Made by a program: the position numbers and the translations under genes
Assembly: GCA_025602905.1 (NCBI GenBank)
Contig: JAHLKI010000011.1
Span: 434,001-498,000, forward strand
Reading direction: 5' to 3'
DNA length: 64,000 nt
Source: Phlyctochytrium arcticum
Taxonomy: Eukaryota > Chytridiomycota > Chytridiomycetes > Chytridiales > Chytridiaceae
The notes under the pieces: model-generated
Databases searched by the model: none
What the model was told of the DNA's origin: nothing
Seen by the model: the letters and a program-made list of their open reading frames with translations, nothing else
In this document: positions 36,346 through 47,173 of the stretch, piece after piece
Layout of the letters: every line of letters begins with the position of its first letter
How positions within the stretch are numbered: position 1 is the stretch's first letter

Positions 36346-36776
36346 ACCGTTTGGGAAAAATGAGCAGCAGCGTTTTTTACTTTTTTCCAACCGCCTGACC
36401 TGTCCGCGCCACAGGGCCCAAAAACTCTATAAAAGCGAGGCCCTTCCCGTTCCCCCTCCACTTTCTGTTCATACTCGTTTGCTTCTTCCTTACAAGCCGC
36501 CTTCCTCTGGGCCTCGTACGCTGAGTGCGATCGAACGTCGGTGATCTTTTGCGATGGCTTCTTGTGTGTGACCACTCGCTAGGCGTGCGTGCGCTCGTTG
36601 GGTTTTCGGAAGTATTGGTCGGGGCAACCGAGTATCACTTTTTATGGCAGCGGTATGAGGACACCCTCCCGTGAGGGATGCCGCTGGCCAAGAGACTTTT
36701 TAGTCTGTAGGGCTGCAGTTTGCGCTGCAGTCTCTACCCATTTTTTCTCATATTTAAGGATGAAACAAACTCATAT
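36346..36776 (+). ncRNA. Conserved core of repeat copy B: possible structured transcript with TATA box
   Basis: Same element as 9727-10150, opposite strand. TATAAAA at 36428-36434, then a C/T-rich leader. Potential hairpins follow: 36614-36632 (UUGGU...ACCGA), 36645-36690 (UGGCAGCGG with CCGCUGGCCA), 36693-36706 (AGACU-UUUU-AGUCU) and 36707-36736 (GTAG/CTAC closing two CTGCAG sites). The loop changes between the copies (36661-36670) lie in the unpaired top of the second hairpin. An open frame from a GTG at 36589 is shifted between copies by a one-base indel, so coding is unlikely. Function unknown; RNA is an inference. Confidence 0.35.
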
Positions 36777-36897
36777 ACATGCAATCAATGGTTTATCAGA
36801 GCAATCCTGAAATTTCCCGGAATCTCGGGATTATTCGGCTAGGGGTAAAGCTTGCACGCGGGGCCCGATCTCTCGAATTTTCCCACACTTCGTACAG

Positions 36898-37549
36898 TTC
36901 AACCCTAATCCTGGTTCATTCGCGGGATCTTAAAACGACGCCCCCATTAAAAAATGTATTCCGAGCTGCAGACCCACTTTAATCCACATTGGTCTTTTTG
37001 CTGTCCGTAAATGGGTTCGCGATAGCCTTAAAGGGGTATAATTACGCGATTGCAGGTCAACGAGTTGACGTGACTAGGAATAGTACAGTCGCGCTACAAA
37101 ACGTACAGTCGCAGCAGATGAATCTCAGACGAATCTCTATCACACCGCTCTGATTTCACAAATGCAACAAGGCAGGTGCTTTATGGCATTGGAGAGTCGC
37201 AGGGACGGAGAGGGACGGGCAGGTAAGATCAAGATACAAGATATCCCATTCGAACTCATCATTTACGCTCCCAGAATTGTAAAATCTCAAATTTGGTGGC
37301 AGGTCAGGAATATCATCGTGGATGATATGAAATGTCAAAGTGCTCATGCTATAGCAGAGAGGAACGGCGACCTGACCAAGACGCACCATAATGATGAGAC
37401 TGAATCCAAATCCAAATAGTTGTAACAGGGGATGCATGACAATGATATGGATTACCTTCTATACCAAAGTAGGGGGCTACAATCCCAGGCACACGTCCCA
37501 CAGCAAATAAAATATGCCTAGGTTTGTAACCCCCTAGTATGCTAGGCTT
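36898..37549. other. Gene-poor stretch after repeat copy B
   Basis: About 650 bases. Overlapping open frames on both strands at 37156-37437 with no recognisable motifs. Ends with the inverted repeat at 37468-37538. Confidence 0.4.
37468..37538. repeat. Inverted repeat just downstream of the WBP11-like stop codon
   Basis: Arms at 37468-37491 and 37515-37538, 24 bases each, 20 of 24 paired, separated by a 23-base loop. The paired core is GGGGGCTAC against GTAACCCCC. It begins 11 bases beyond the stop of the minus-strand gene, so it would form a strong hairpin in that 3' UTR. It could equally be a small MITE remnant. Confidence 0.6.
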
Positions 37550-38794
37550 TCATGACAATGTTTTACGTTTGCGAAGTGCGATTGGGACCATTCTGGTGCT
37601 CTCGGCCCGCAAATCGCGGACTATCGGCGCGGCATAGATGACCGTCGGGGCGTCGGGGAGCGGGAAGTTCTTCACGGGGGAAGCGTCATCAGACGGTGCA
37701 TTTCCGACTTGGTATGGTCTTTGACGTTGGGGTTGAGTTTTGGATTGTGGGGGCGGTATACTTTGTGGAAAGCTCTGGAATGGTGGAGATGGGAACATGG
37801 ATCGATACGATGGTATTGCAGGGTGCGGACCGGGTGGGCGTGATATTGTTGCTTGCGGTGCAACTTCTTGAGACTGAATAGAATTAGATTTGGGTGTGGA
37901 GTCATTACTCTTGTCCCGGATTTCCGGGAGCACTAGCGTGTGATAGATCTGAGCATCGTAACTTGGAATTTTGCCTTCAGGAAGGGAGATACAAGCTAAA
38001 TACTCGTGACGCAACTTGGGTTCTGGCTCGCCACTTTTGCGCTCTGGGTACAGATATTTTGGTTTCTCGGGTATTGGTAAATCTACTGACTCTTCGCCAG
38101 TTTCATCGGTGCAAGTGCTGCTGTCACTATCGTCGCTGATACTCTCGTCTGCAAGAACTTGTGGGATAGTCAGTACCAGCATCAAAGCACGTTAGATACA
38201 AAATATCTTATAGCTTACCCGTCATCGCCGGTTTCTTTGGACCGTGTGGGTTAAAAGTGGTATGATACCATTTCAGATCCTCCTCCTCTTTTTGCTGCTT
38301 CTTGGTCTTTCGTTTTGAGGCCGCTTGTAAAGTCATATCAACGGGAGGCAAGCCAAGTTCTGCCCGTGCTTGATTTATTCTTTTAACCTTGTCCTCAATA
38401 CTCCGAATCTTCATTGATGCTAGTGGATCTGTTGCTTCTGCGATTTTGCGGGCGATGAATGAACTGGCACATACAATGGAGCAAGTGGATGAGGACACTT
38501 ACCCACTGCTCGATACTCCTGCAGCTCAAGTGCGAGCTTTGTAACATCTTTCTGAGCGGCAGCAACTAACCGGGCGTTTTTCCTATCTTCCTTGTTCTGT
38601 AAACAAACGCATCAAGTGTAAGTGACAAAGTCAAGCATATAAGAAAGTGAGCCGTACCTTCTTCAGCTCCCGCTTTCGCTGCGCCTTTCGATGTGCCAGT
38701 AATGAGAGCACTATAAGCGTAGACAATATTGGTCCGTCACGCTCAGCAGAAAACTTACGTCGACGGGGTTGCTCGTTTTGCCTGCTTTGGCCAT
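37550..38794 (-). CDS. WBP11-like splicing factor (Wbp11/Saf1 N-terminal domain)
   Basis: Five exons. Start MAKAGKTSNPVDAQRKRELK followed by KNKEDRKNARLVAAAQKDVT, the basic N-terminal block of WBP11-family proteins, whose human member starts with a GK-x-NPTDxxRKExRKRELKKNK pattern. A helical segment follows (ASMKIRSIEDKVKRINQARA), then a basic stretch KRKTKKQQKEEEDLKWYHTT, an acidic region and a C-terminal Pro-rich part (ISRPPGPHPAIPSYRS, SFPQSIPPPQS), a plausible ligand for WW domains. WBP11 works in pre-mRNA splicing in the nucleus. The first intron boundary (acceptor CGAAAG) was chosen to keep NPVDAQRKRELKK in frame. Length (about 330 residues) is shorter than in animals. Confidence 0.75.
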
Positions 38795-39029
38795 TTCGTC
38801 CTCTACTTGTCGGTCCTGAAAGTGCTGACTGCATGCTTCTCAAGTAGTGGGGGCCAGTGAAGACTAGATTGGGTATCCTTATGCGATTAACAGGGAGTTG
38901 AACCTCATTCCAATTGGCAGGATCGGACAACAGACACCGAGCGGAGTCTGCGACTGCGCCACGTTGGATCCATAATTGTCTCTGAAATGGAGTGAATCGT
39001 TTGTTTGAACATCTCCATCAGGATACAGA

Positions 39030-39490
39030 TCACTCGTTCCTGTTCCTGCGGACCGAATCATCGTCAATTAGGCATACCATGAATCAGCGCTTAAGAACTT
39101 TTGCATCTCCGGATACATGCTTGCAACACCGGAACCAGGACCGGAGATCTTACACATAGCATGAAAACTGATTGTGGAATGGAAATTGGACAAGCTTGGA
39201 GTGCTAACCTGCCTTAGTGCCTGTATTAGATAGGTAGCGTTGTCCTGACTGGAAACTTTATTGAAAGTAGATTCTTGCATGAGTATCTACTTGTTATCAG
39301 TTTCACAACCAGGTACGCTTCTGTCCGTCCTCCATATGAACTCGTATAGTGAACCAGCTTTCCTGTTGGCATTGATGTCGACAATCTGTCCGGATGATGT
39401 AGGGAACTTCGGATCGACTTTATAGATGGATTCCAGTAATTGATGCAACATCAGACCCGTTGCAGCAGCATTGACGATTCCTGCATTCAT
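39030..39490 (-). CDS. Tentative small spliced gene, unknown
   Basis: The first exon from the ATG at 39490 encodes MNAGIVNAAATGLMLHQLLE, continuing SIYKVDPKFPTSSGQIVDIN and a Tyr/Trp-containing end (YEFIWRTDRS). Plausible later exons encode DNATYLIQALRQ and SGPGSGVASMYPEMQKFLSA. The model ends at a stop at 39030-39032, but one intron would be only ~32 bases, which is short for this genome. The first exon looks coding (good hydrophobic-polar pattern); the downstream structure is uncertain. I do not recognise the family. Confidence 0.4.
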
Positions 39491-39964
39491 AACGGCACTC
39501 CCGAGTGCCGATGCTTTGCTTGAATGACATTTGATTGCTCTTTACAACTCTTCTTCATAGATGCCAGTTCAACAAGAGAATTGATGCATTTCCCCCCTAC
39601 TGTTTGCGTCTTACATGCCTAAACAATACCAAACCTTTTGCTCGTTACTACTCTAGCGGCGGCACAACCCCGGCTCTTATATGGTTCCCGGCTTCCCGCT
39701 GCCTAATTTTTCAGAATCCTTACAAAGTCTATCATTAACACGCCGTGGGGCTGGGTATGTATATGGGATCTGCCGGAAGTTGCGGATCGGACCCTAACTA
39801 GCTGTGTAAACCGGAAAACGCGTTCCGGCCCTGCACAGCTGCCATTTCAAAGCCTTGGAACTATAAAAGGCGCGTTGCCATCTCCTCCTCCTCCATTCCA
39901 ACAACCACCCTCCTTCACCTACCACTTATACCAACTCTTTTCCACCCCACACAAACTACTCATC
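39491..39964. other. Promoter region of the quinone reductase gene
   Basis: 474 bases upstream of a strongly biased, probably highly expressed gene. Contains the TATA box noted separately, and a C/T-rich leader (CTCCTCCTCCATTCCAACAA and on) running to the start codon. Confidence 0.6.
39862..39868 (+). promoter_or_regulatory. TATA box of the WrbA/Pst2-type gene
   Basis: TATAAAA about 97 bases before the start codon, followed by a pyrimidine-rich leader. Its position and the gene's codon bias fit a TATA-type, inducible or highly expressed promoter. Confidence 0.7.
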
Positions 39965-40697
39965 ATGTCTACCAAGCCCAATGTCTACGTTGTCATCTAC
40001 TCCATGTACGGCCACATCAAGACTCTCGCCGAGGAGATCATCAAGGGTCTGAACGAGTCTGGCGTCAATGCTACGCTCTACCAGGTCAAGGAGACTCTGC
40101 CCCAGGAGGTTCTCGACAAGATGCACGCCGCCAAGCTCGATATCCCCGTCTTGGACCCCAAGGATCTTGCCAACGCTGACGCTTTCTTGTTTGGATTCCC
40201 GTAAGTACAGATGCTTCCCACGCCAAATCCATCTTGTTGCACGAACTCAACCTCTTTGCTTTTTCAGCACCCGTTATGGTCAGGCCGCTGCTCAGATGAA
40301 GGCTTTCTGGGATGCTACCGGTGGCCTTTGGTCGGCTGGTGCCCTTGTTGGAAAGTACGCTGGATGCTTTACCTCCACCGCGTCCCAGCACGGAGGCCAA
40401 GAGACTACCATCATGACGTTCATCCCCCATCTCGTCCACCACGGAATCATCTTTGTTCCCCTCGGTATGTTTTCATCATAGTCTGCGCCGCGAACTCCCA
40501 ATTTTTACACCCTTGATTTTGCAGGATACCAAAGCAAGGTGCTCTTTGACAACTCAGAAGTTATAGGTGGATCTCCTTGGGGAGCCGGTACGATTGCCAA
40601 CGGTGACGGTTCCCGTCAACCATCCGCAAAGGAACTGGAGATTGCCAACACCCAGGGAAAAACCTTTGGAGCCACCGTCCTCAAGGCTCACAAGTAG
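39965..40697 (+). CDS. NAD(P)H:quinone oxidoreductase, WrbA/Pst2/Ycp4 family
   Basis: Three exons (39965-40200, 40268-40464, 40525-40697), 201 residues, the usual family length. The flavodoxin fold opens with [19 protein letters not shown], the FMN-phosphate loop. Next are [20 protein letters not shown], then [20 protein letters not shown] and [20 protein letters not shown], and near the end [20 protein letters not shown], all hallmarks of type IV quinone reductases. These FMN enzymes reduce quinones by two electrons, protecting against oxidative stress; yeast relatives are in eisosomes. Codon use is strongly biased to C-ending codons (GTC, ATC, AAG), unlike neighbouring genes, suggesting high expression. 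Confidence 0.95.
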
Positions 40698-40842
40698 AGC
40701 CCTTCCCAGACATTGATTCGGACTGTTTCTTGTTCATTCTTTTTTGTATACGTCGCAGTATAGGCGCTACATTATTATATCATCCTATTTACAAAAGGGC
40801 CATTGGAGTTCGTGGGTTTGCTACAGTAATCCTCTAGTCTAT

Positions 40843-42232
40843 CTACTTTTTGATGCGGTCGAAAACGGACAAAACTTGCTCATATACAGTGAAAACAATT
40901 CCTCCCGAGAACTAAGTGCACAAACGGGTCAGCTTGTGCAAGCGGATTACAATGCAAATGAAAAACTTACGAATAAGCGACCAAGACGAGGTGTGGCACC
41001 CTTCCACAATGCGCGTATGCCTTCTTCGGTTACCACTCGAGATAGGCAGTGGAAGGTACCGCGGTACAGTGTCCTCGCTTCCAGCCCTTGCATCCGCGTC
41101 TTTACCACATCCAGAGGCATTGTTGTGTACACCGTAACGATACCAGCAATCGCACCTGCAATTCATACTTGTAGCAAACGCCAGACTCGGATGTATCCTT
41201 CAAAACGTACCATTTGCAAAGTTGACGTACCAAGGGACCAGGCGCTTGTTGGTAGAAGGATCAAGAGGATACCGCGTTTGCACCTTCTCCTTCAACAGTC
41301 CGTACGTGCTCAACCGGACTGCAGAATTGGCCCCTTGTCTTGCAATAACTGCCGTGACACCTCTATAGATTCCACCCAAACCCTCTGCGCGTATAATTTG
41401 CTGCGTGCCTATACACGAACTCATTCAGTACTCCAACCAGTAACGGAACCACAAAAGAGGTCGCCTGTACCATGCACGAGACCGCGATACTGTGGATTGG
41501 GCTTATTCTGATCATGAATCAACTTTGTTCTGTCATCAAAGGTGTCATCTGTCAGTTGCAAGTTTGATGATAAACAAAGGGAGATCTCCGACTGACTTTA
41601 TCGTTTCCGTTGGGGTTACGACCAGAACCGCCTCCGCTACTCCTGCTCCAAGTCCCGCTATAGCAATAGAAGGACTGCGATTAGCGAGAGACCATCTTGC
41701 TTGACCCCTATCACAATCCCTTACCCAAAACGACGCGTTGTCCGCTCAGCGCTCCATTCTCATCCGCAAGGGCCTTCTTGATTTGTTCAAAGGTCAGGAA
41801 CCGGATGCCTGCTTTGCTTGCTGTGCCTATTATCAGCGCAGAGAGTCCCCGGTACAGCCCAAAGAATCCCTTCTCGCGTACAGTTTTTACAACACAGTCG
41901 ATTGGGCCTTTAAACGTCTGGTCAAGAGAAAGTGTCAAAACAAAGATCACCAAGAGGTTGTTGCCGCATCGCAGCCCGGCCAAAGAAACACACGAAAAGC
42001 ATACCTGTGGGGCTGTTTTGCCTTGTAGCTGAAGTTGAGTTTTGACATACTCTGTAGGGTAAGTTATGCTGGCTTCGACCGCTCCGGCAATGACACCTGC
42101 TGTCAGCGACTGGAAGGGTGATACGCTCGCCTGCAGGAAAAGAACACAACATAAAGTCAGAAAGTACTCCTTTACAGGTTGCAACCTCACACAACCACTC
42201 ACGGGCTTTGGTTCTTTGGCACTCATACTCAT
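40843..42232 (-). CDS. CTP1: Mitochondrial citrate (tricarboxylate) carrier
   Basis: About five exons, start MSMSAKEPKP at 42232. Three mitochondrial carrier repeats are visible: SLTAGVIAGAVEASITYPTE with YVKTQLQLQ; FIGxGS-like LSALIIGTASKAGIRFLTFE; then GVAEAVLVVTPTETIKTKLI, GGIYRGVTAVIARQGANSAV and FANGAIAGIVTVYTTMPLDV with VKTRMQG. The ITYPTEYVKTQLQLQ and TPTETIKTKLIHD versions of the Px[DE]xx[KR] signature are characteristic of the citrate carrier (SLC25A1/Ctp1), which exchanges mitochondrial citrate for malate. The final short exon ends FSGGIVFTVYEQVLSVFDRI. It is convergent with the quinone reductase gene, 145 bases apart. Confidence 0.93.
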
Positions 42233-42469
42233 TTCTGTTGGGCAAAGACTATGGAAAACTGGCGCTGGGAAAGTGAAACCCACGCCGCGACGGAGATTGA
42301 GCCAAGCCACATGAGCATCATCAGTCATTTACCCTTTCGGGATTAATTATTAAGAACTTGAAAGGCCGAAATGCCGCTGACACTGATCCACAAATGCTCT
42401 GCTAGAACTGCCAACAAAACTGTACATACCCATCACAAACAACAGAAGAGAACCACCAAACCCTTAGCA

Positions 42470-45400
42470 ATGAAGCAGCGTTTCTCAGCGCTCGACGTCT
42501 CGGCACAAGTATCCGAGCTAAAAACTAAGATCACTGGACTGCGACTGCAAAATGGTAAAGGTCATACCACTGTAATCTTGCCTGAGCCTAACTAAACATT
42601 GGTCCGTGTAGTGTACGATATCAATCCAAGAACCTACTTGTTCAAGTTTGCCCGATCTGATCACAAGGAGATCATACTTATCGAGTCGGGCATTCGCATT
42701 CACTCAACCGAGTTTGCCCGTGACAAATCCAATACCCCCTCCCACTTTGCCATGAAACTCCGCAAGCATCTACGAACGCGGCGATTAACTGATCTGCGTC
42801 AATTGGGGGCCGATCGTGTGCTGGATATGACCTTTGGACAGGGAGAGGCTGCATACCATGTCATTGTCGAGTTTTATGCGCAGGGCAACATCATATTGAC
42901 GGATTGGGAGTACAGGATCCTGGCTCTGTTACGTGTGGTTGAATTGGAGAAGGCTGCTGACCCAGAGAACAAAAGTGGTGTGCCGGACGAGGACGAGGGG
43001 GACACCAAGTTTGCGGTTGGGGAAACTTATGTGACAACCCGCGCTCGGGACTTTCAACCAATCACTAGAAATCGGATAGTGGACTGCCTAGAATCTGCGA
43101 TTCAAAGTGAGAGTACGGGTAGCAACCCTGTGCCTGATCCTTCTGAGGAAGCCAAGCTGGTTGATTCAAATGATGCTACCTCAGCAAAGGCACGAAAACA
43201 ACAGCGGATTGCCAAGGCGCAATCCGCCAAGAAGGATAAAAAATCCAAAGAATCAGCCCTTCGAAGAGCACTTCGTTCCAAATTTGGACCGGACTACGGC
43301 CCGGCTCTGTTAGAACATTGTATTATTCAATCTGGCGTAGACGTCGATCAACCATTAGCGGCCGATATGGTGCATCGACCCGATTCCGATGTCGTTGAGA
43401 AGCTTTTCAATGCCTTTGCTGCCGGTGACAAAATTGTGCAGTCCTGTATGGAACGACCTCAGCAGGGGTGGATCTCGATGGAGCTGCTGAGCAAGCCTGG
43501 CAGCGATGCAACAGTCAAGTCGGTCGAAGTTGATGGCGATGCTCAAGATGCCTCAACACCCGTTGCCTACAAAGATTTTCATCCGTTTCTCCCTCAGCAG
43601 TTTGCCCTACAAAAGGACAGCGATAAACATCGCGTAACAGAGTACGCCTCATTTGACAAGTGCGTGGATGAGTACTATTCCAAAGTCGAAGCCCAGAAGC
43701 TGCAAATCAGGTCCCGTCAAGCAGAAGCCAACGCCTCCAAAAAACTCGAAAGTGTCAAAACAGGTCACATGAATCAAATTCGAGGACTCGAACTTGTGCA
43801 AGAGGAAAGTGTCAAGGTTGCACAAGCGATAGAAGCAAATTTAGCATTGATCGACAGTCTGATCAATACATTTCGAAGTTTTATCGCCTCCGGAATGGAC
43901 TGGAAAGATTTGGAGGAGCTGGTTGCGGAGGAAAGGAAACGTGGGAACGCGGTCGCGAATATGGTTCTGCGACTAAAACTGGAAACGGGGATGGTTACGG
44001 TACAATTGCGTGATGCGGATGCCGAAGACAGCGATGATGAAGAAATTGACGAAACTGACTCGGGATCTGATTCAGAGGACGATATGCTTTCCGCGGCAAA
44101 GAACAAGGACTCGAAGAAATCTTCTCGGACACAATCGAGAGATGCTAATCCATTTGTCAAGGCGGACATCGACATTTATTCCTCTGCGTACGCTAATGCC
44201 CGACGATACTATGAGTCCAAGAAAGTAGCAGCAGTGAAACAGGACAAAACCGTACAAGCGGCCGAAAAAGCTTTCAAATCTGCTGAGCGCAAGATTGAAC
44301 AAGAAATGAAATCAACGCAGAAGAGTGCCCCCGTTATTACCAAGATGCGAAGTCCGTTTTGGTTTGAGAAGTTTCTGTGGTTCATTTCAAGTGAGAATTA
44401 CTTGGTCGTCGGCGGACGCGATGCTCAGCAGAATGAATTGCTTGTCAAGCGGTACTTGAAAAAGGGTGATGTGTATGTCCATGCAGAGTTGCATGGTGCT
44501 GCCAGTGTCATTATCAAAAACGCAGCCTCTTCTCATCTGGACGGTACCTCGACAAACTCAAGCGAGCCACCCGCAATTTCTCCAACGACCCTCCACCAGG
44601 CCGGAACTATGTCTGTCTGTCAATCCCGCGCATGGGAAGCGAAAATCGTAACGAGCGCATGGTGGGTTTGGGACCACCAGGTCAGCAAGACGGCGCCCAC
44701 GGGCGAATACCTTACGACAGGTAGTTTTATGATTCGCGGGAAAAAGAACTGGCTGCCGCCTGTTCAGTTGGTTTATGGTTACGGTATCATGTTTCGGGTG
44801 GATGATGAGAGTGTGGGAAGGCATTACTGGGAGCGGCGGCCTTGGGGTCGGGGCGTAGACTCTGTCATTGAAAATGGTGTCGCAGGACCATCCAGGTCAG
44901 ATCCAGCTGAAGCGAATGTAGAACTGATCAAAGAAGACGAAATTGATGGCTTAGCGGCTGTTGAGGGAGAAGCAACGTCTGCGGTACCCAACAGCACGAC
45001 TGAGCAATCGGAAGCCAACGCGGCGCCAGAAGACAAGTACAAACTGGAAGACATTGGAGCCGACGAAGATGAGGAAGAATTGAGTGTACCCGAAGCACGG
45101 CCTGTATCTAGCGGACCAGCCAAGAAGCAAATCAGTGCAAAAGAGCGACGGGACACACGCAAACAGCGGAAGACGGGAGCCTCAACTTCCGAAGATGTAC
45201 AATCATCATCTCTTCAAGCTCCTCCCACTCATCGTGATCTGGATAAAGTTGCGGATGACTCGTTCGATGGCAGCGGCAGTGTTACCGCTTCGGAGGTATC
45301 TCAGTCGCAGACACATCAGCAGGTGCGCGGTAAGCGTGGAAAGATAAAGAAATTTAAGACCAAGTACGCCGATCAGGATGAGGAAGATCGTGAACTGATG

Positions 45401-46267
45401 CTTGAAATTTTGGGAAGTAACCGGGGCCAGCAACCAAAAGGCAAGCGGGCCAAAGCGCAAGCAGAGGCGGCCAAACAACAGGCCGAATTGGCAAAGCAAC
45501 AGGCTGCCCGGAAGGAGCAGCAGTTGAAGCAAGCGGCACAGCACAAAATGCAGCAAGCGGAGAAAGAGCGGCGGGAGAAGGTTGAGCAGAATCAAAGTGC
45601 CAAGCAAGGTCAAGATACGCCTTTGACGCAGGAACCGGAAGACGATTCTGAAGGAAGCGATAAGGAGTCTAGCGATGGGGATGAGAAGGCGGATAGAGTC
45701 CGACAACCATCTACCCGCCGGGACTCCACTGCTACGGATGCAGCCGAAGTACGGCGAATTCTGGACGAAGAGTCTGTTGCGCTAGTTCCGGATGAAGAGG
45801 AAAGCAATCTTTCCTTCCTGGATACTCTCACTGGTCAACCACACCCATCCGATATTCTCCTCTTTGCTATTCCCATGTGTGCCCCTTGGTCTGCGTTACA
45901 AAAATTCAAGTACAAAGTCAAACTCACCCCGGGAAGTCTGAAGAAGGGCAAGGCGACCAAAGCCGCACTGAGTGCCTTGGTAGGGCTAGCCATCGAGGAG
46001 GAGCGACAGATTGCTGGGAGCAAAACTGGACGCCGCGGGGGGAGGTCAAAGCCATCAGAAAACGGGGTACAGCCACAGCAGCAGCAGTTGACCGAGGAGG
46101 GGCAAGACGAGGAGGCGGATGAACAGGCCCTACGTGTGGGAGCCATACATCGCCAACGCGATTTGATCAAAGCAATACCAGAGATGGAAGCGGTGAACGC
46201 CATGTTGGCCAAAGTCAAGGTGATGGCAACTGAAGGTGGCAAGAAGGACGGGAAGAAGGGCAGGTGA
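42470..46267 (+). CDS. RQC2: Ribosome quality control factor Rqc2/NEMF
   Basis: Two exons, 42470-42554 and 42612-46267, 1246 residues. The NFACT-N domain starts MKQRFSALDVSAQVSELKTK, with VYDINPRTYLFKFA and ESGIRIHSTEFA. Asp9, Asp96 and Arg97 (in LGADRVLD) fall at the positions needed for CAT-tailing in yeast Rqc2 and human NEMF. Coiled coils flank a middle region; the NFACT-R domain is PFWFEKFLWFISSENYLVVG, then GDVYVHAELHGAASVIIKN and TAPTGEYLTTGSFMIRGKKN. A long Gln/Lys/Ala-rich charged segment precedes the C-terminal NFACT-C piece (FAIPMCAPWSALQKFKYKVK). The protein binds 60S subunits with stalled nascent chains, recruits Ltn1 and extends the chain. Divergent from CTP1, 237 bases apart. 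Confidence 0.96.
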
Positions 46268-46550
46268 TGACATATTGTAGGGATAGAACACGCAGATTGA
46301 ATATAGCACGAGCAACCAGCTTATGCCATTTGTATATGTACATAACTGCTACTAAATTAAGCACCAATCTATACACGCTGTTTCAGTCGTGAGAAACTTT
46401 AATATTCAAAAATGTTCAGTATTCAACATGGACGTAAAAAAAGGCCAGTAATTACCACGATATGATACAAATGCGCTTCGTCCCCTCACACGCTTCCTGC
46501 CTTCGTGTGTCAATAGGATGATGGTTGCTAGTACAAGGTCATCACACCTT

Positions 46551-47173
46551 CTACATCAAAATGCAACCCTTCTTTGGCGCTTCCGCGTCTCCGCTTGTTT
46601 GCTTCTCTATCTCCCCCAGCATAGTCTCGAACGCTTTCGCGACTCCTTGATTTATTTTGGCGCTCGATTCGACGAACGAACACCGCCATTCCTTGGCCAA
46701 CTTCTCCCCTTCTTCTGTTGGGACCTGCCGCTGCATGTGCAGATCCAATTTGTTGCCCACCAATACCATTGGTACCCACTCCATCCCCGTGTAATTCAAA
46801 ATCTTTTCGCGGACCACCGAGCACATCTCAAAGCTTGCTCTGCTGGCAATGGAGTAGACAATGACATAGCCATGGATACCCAGCGCGTGCTTTGAATTGA
46901 GAATAGAGTATTCGTCCTGTCCGGCCGTATCGTAGATTTCAAGGGCGTATTCTTGGTGGGTCATGGGATGGCGGATTGTTTTGGTAAAGGTGTTTTCAAT
47001 GGTGGGGTAGTAGGTTTCGGCAAAGTGGTTTTCGACAAACTGAACTGTCAAGGAAGACTTGCCGACGGCTCGAGAGCCGAGGACCGCAATCTTTCGTACC
47101 TAATGAGATGAATTAGCACACAATGTTGCTTGCGGGCAAGAGCTGGACAGCGTACCTTGGGTGGGTTTGACAT
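46551..47173 (-). CDS. RHEB: Rheb-type small GTPase
   Basis: Two exons, 47173-47156 and 47099-46551, 188 residues. P-loop GSRAVGKSS has Arg where Ras has Gly12, the Rheb hallmark. The effector region YYPTIENTFTK, DTAGQDEYS, GNKLDLHMQRQ and ESSAKINQ are all Rheb-like, and the protein ends in a CAAX box (CILM) for farnesylation. Rheb activates TORC1 and is controlled by the TSC complex, acting on endomembranes. The first exon carries only MSNPPK. Convergent with RQC2, 283 bases apart. Confidence 0.95.

Larger units (their letters stand above)
35415..36897 (+). repeat. Decayed mobile-element repeat, copy B (plus orientation)
   Basis: Plus-strand counterpart of copy A, 26 kb away and inverted. 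Contains a broken transposase (35415-36071), a non-coding middle (36072-36345), the near-identical core (36346-36776) and a tail ending about 36897 where similarity to copy A stops. By eye the flanks are about 80% alike with many indels, while the core is about 98% alike. The junction from transposase to middle (GAGGTGATCC, GCATAAATACCCTAAGACAG) is shared with copy A, so the truncated structure existed before both copies were placed. Confidence 0.75.

Noticed and set aside
36589..36810. Open frame in the repeat core, also seen in copy A, as a possible small conserved protein
   Set aside because: It begins with GTG, not ATG, and a one-base indel shifts the C-terminal third between copies; the DNA similarity is equally high outside the frame.
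40744..41511. 255-codon plus-strand open frame
   Set aside because: Lies antisense to the citrate carrier exons, whose family motifs are unmistakable; no motif on the plus strand.
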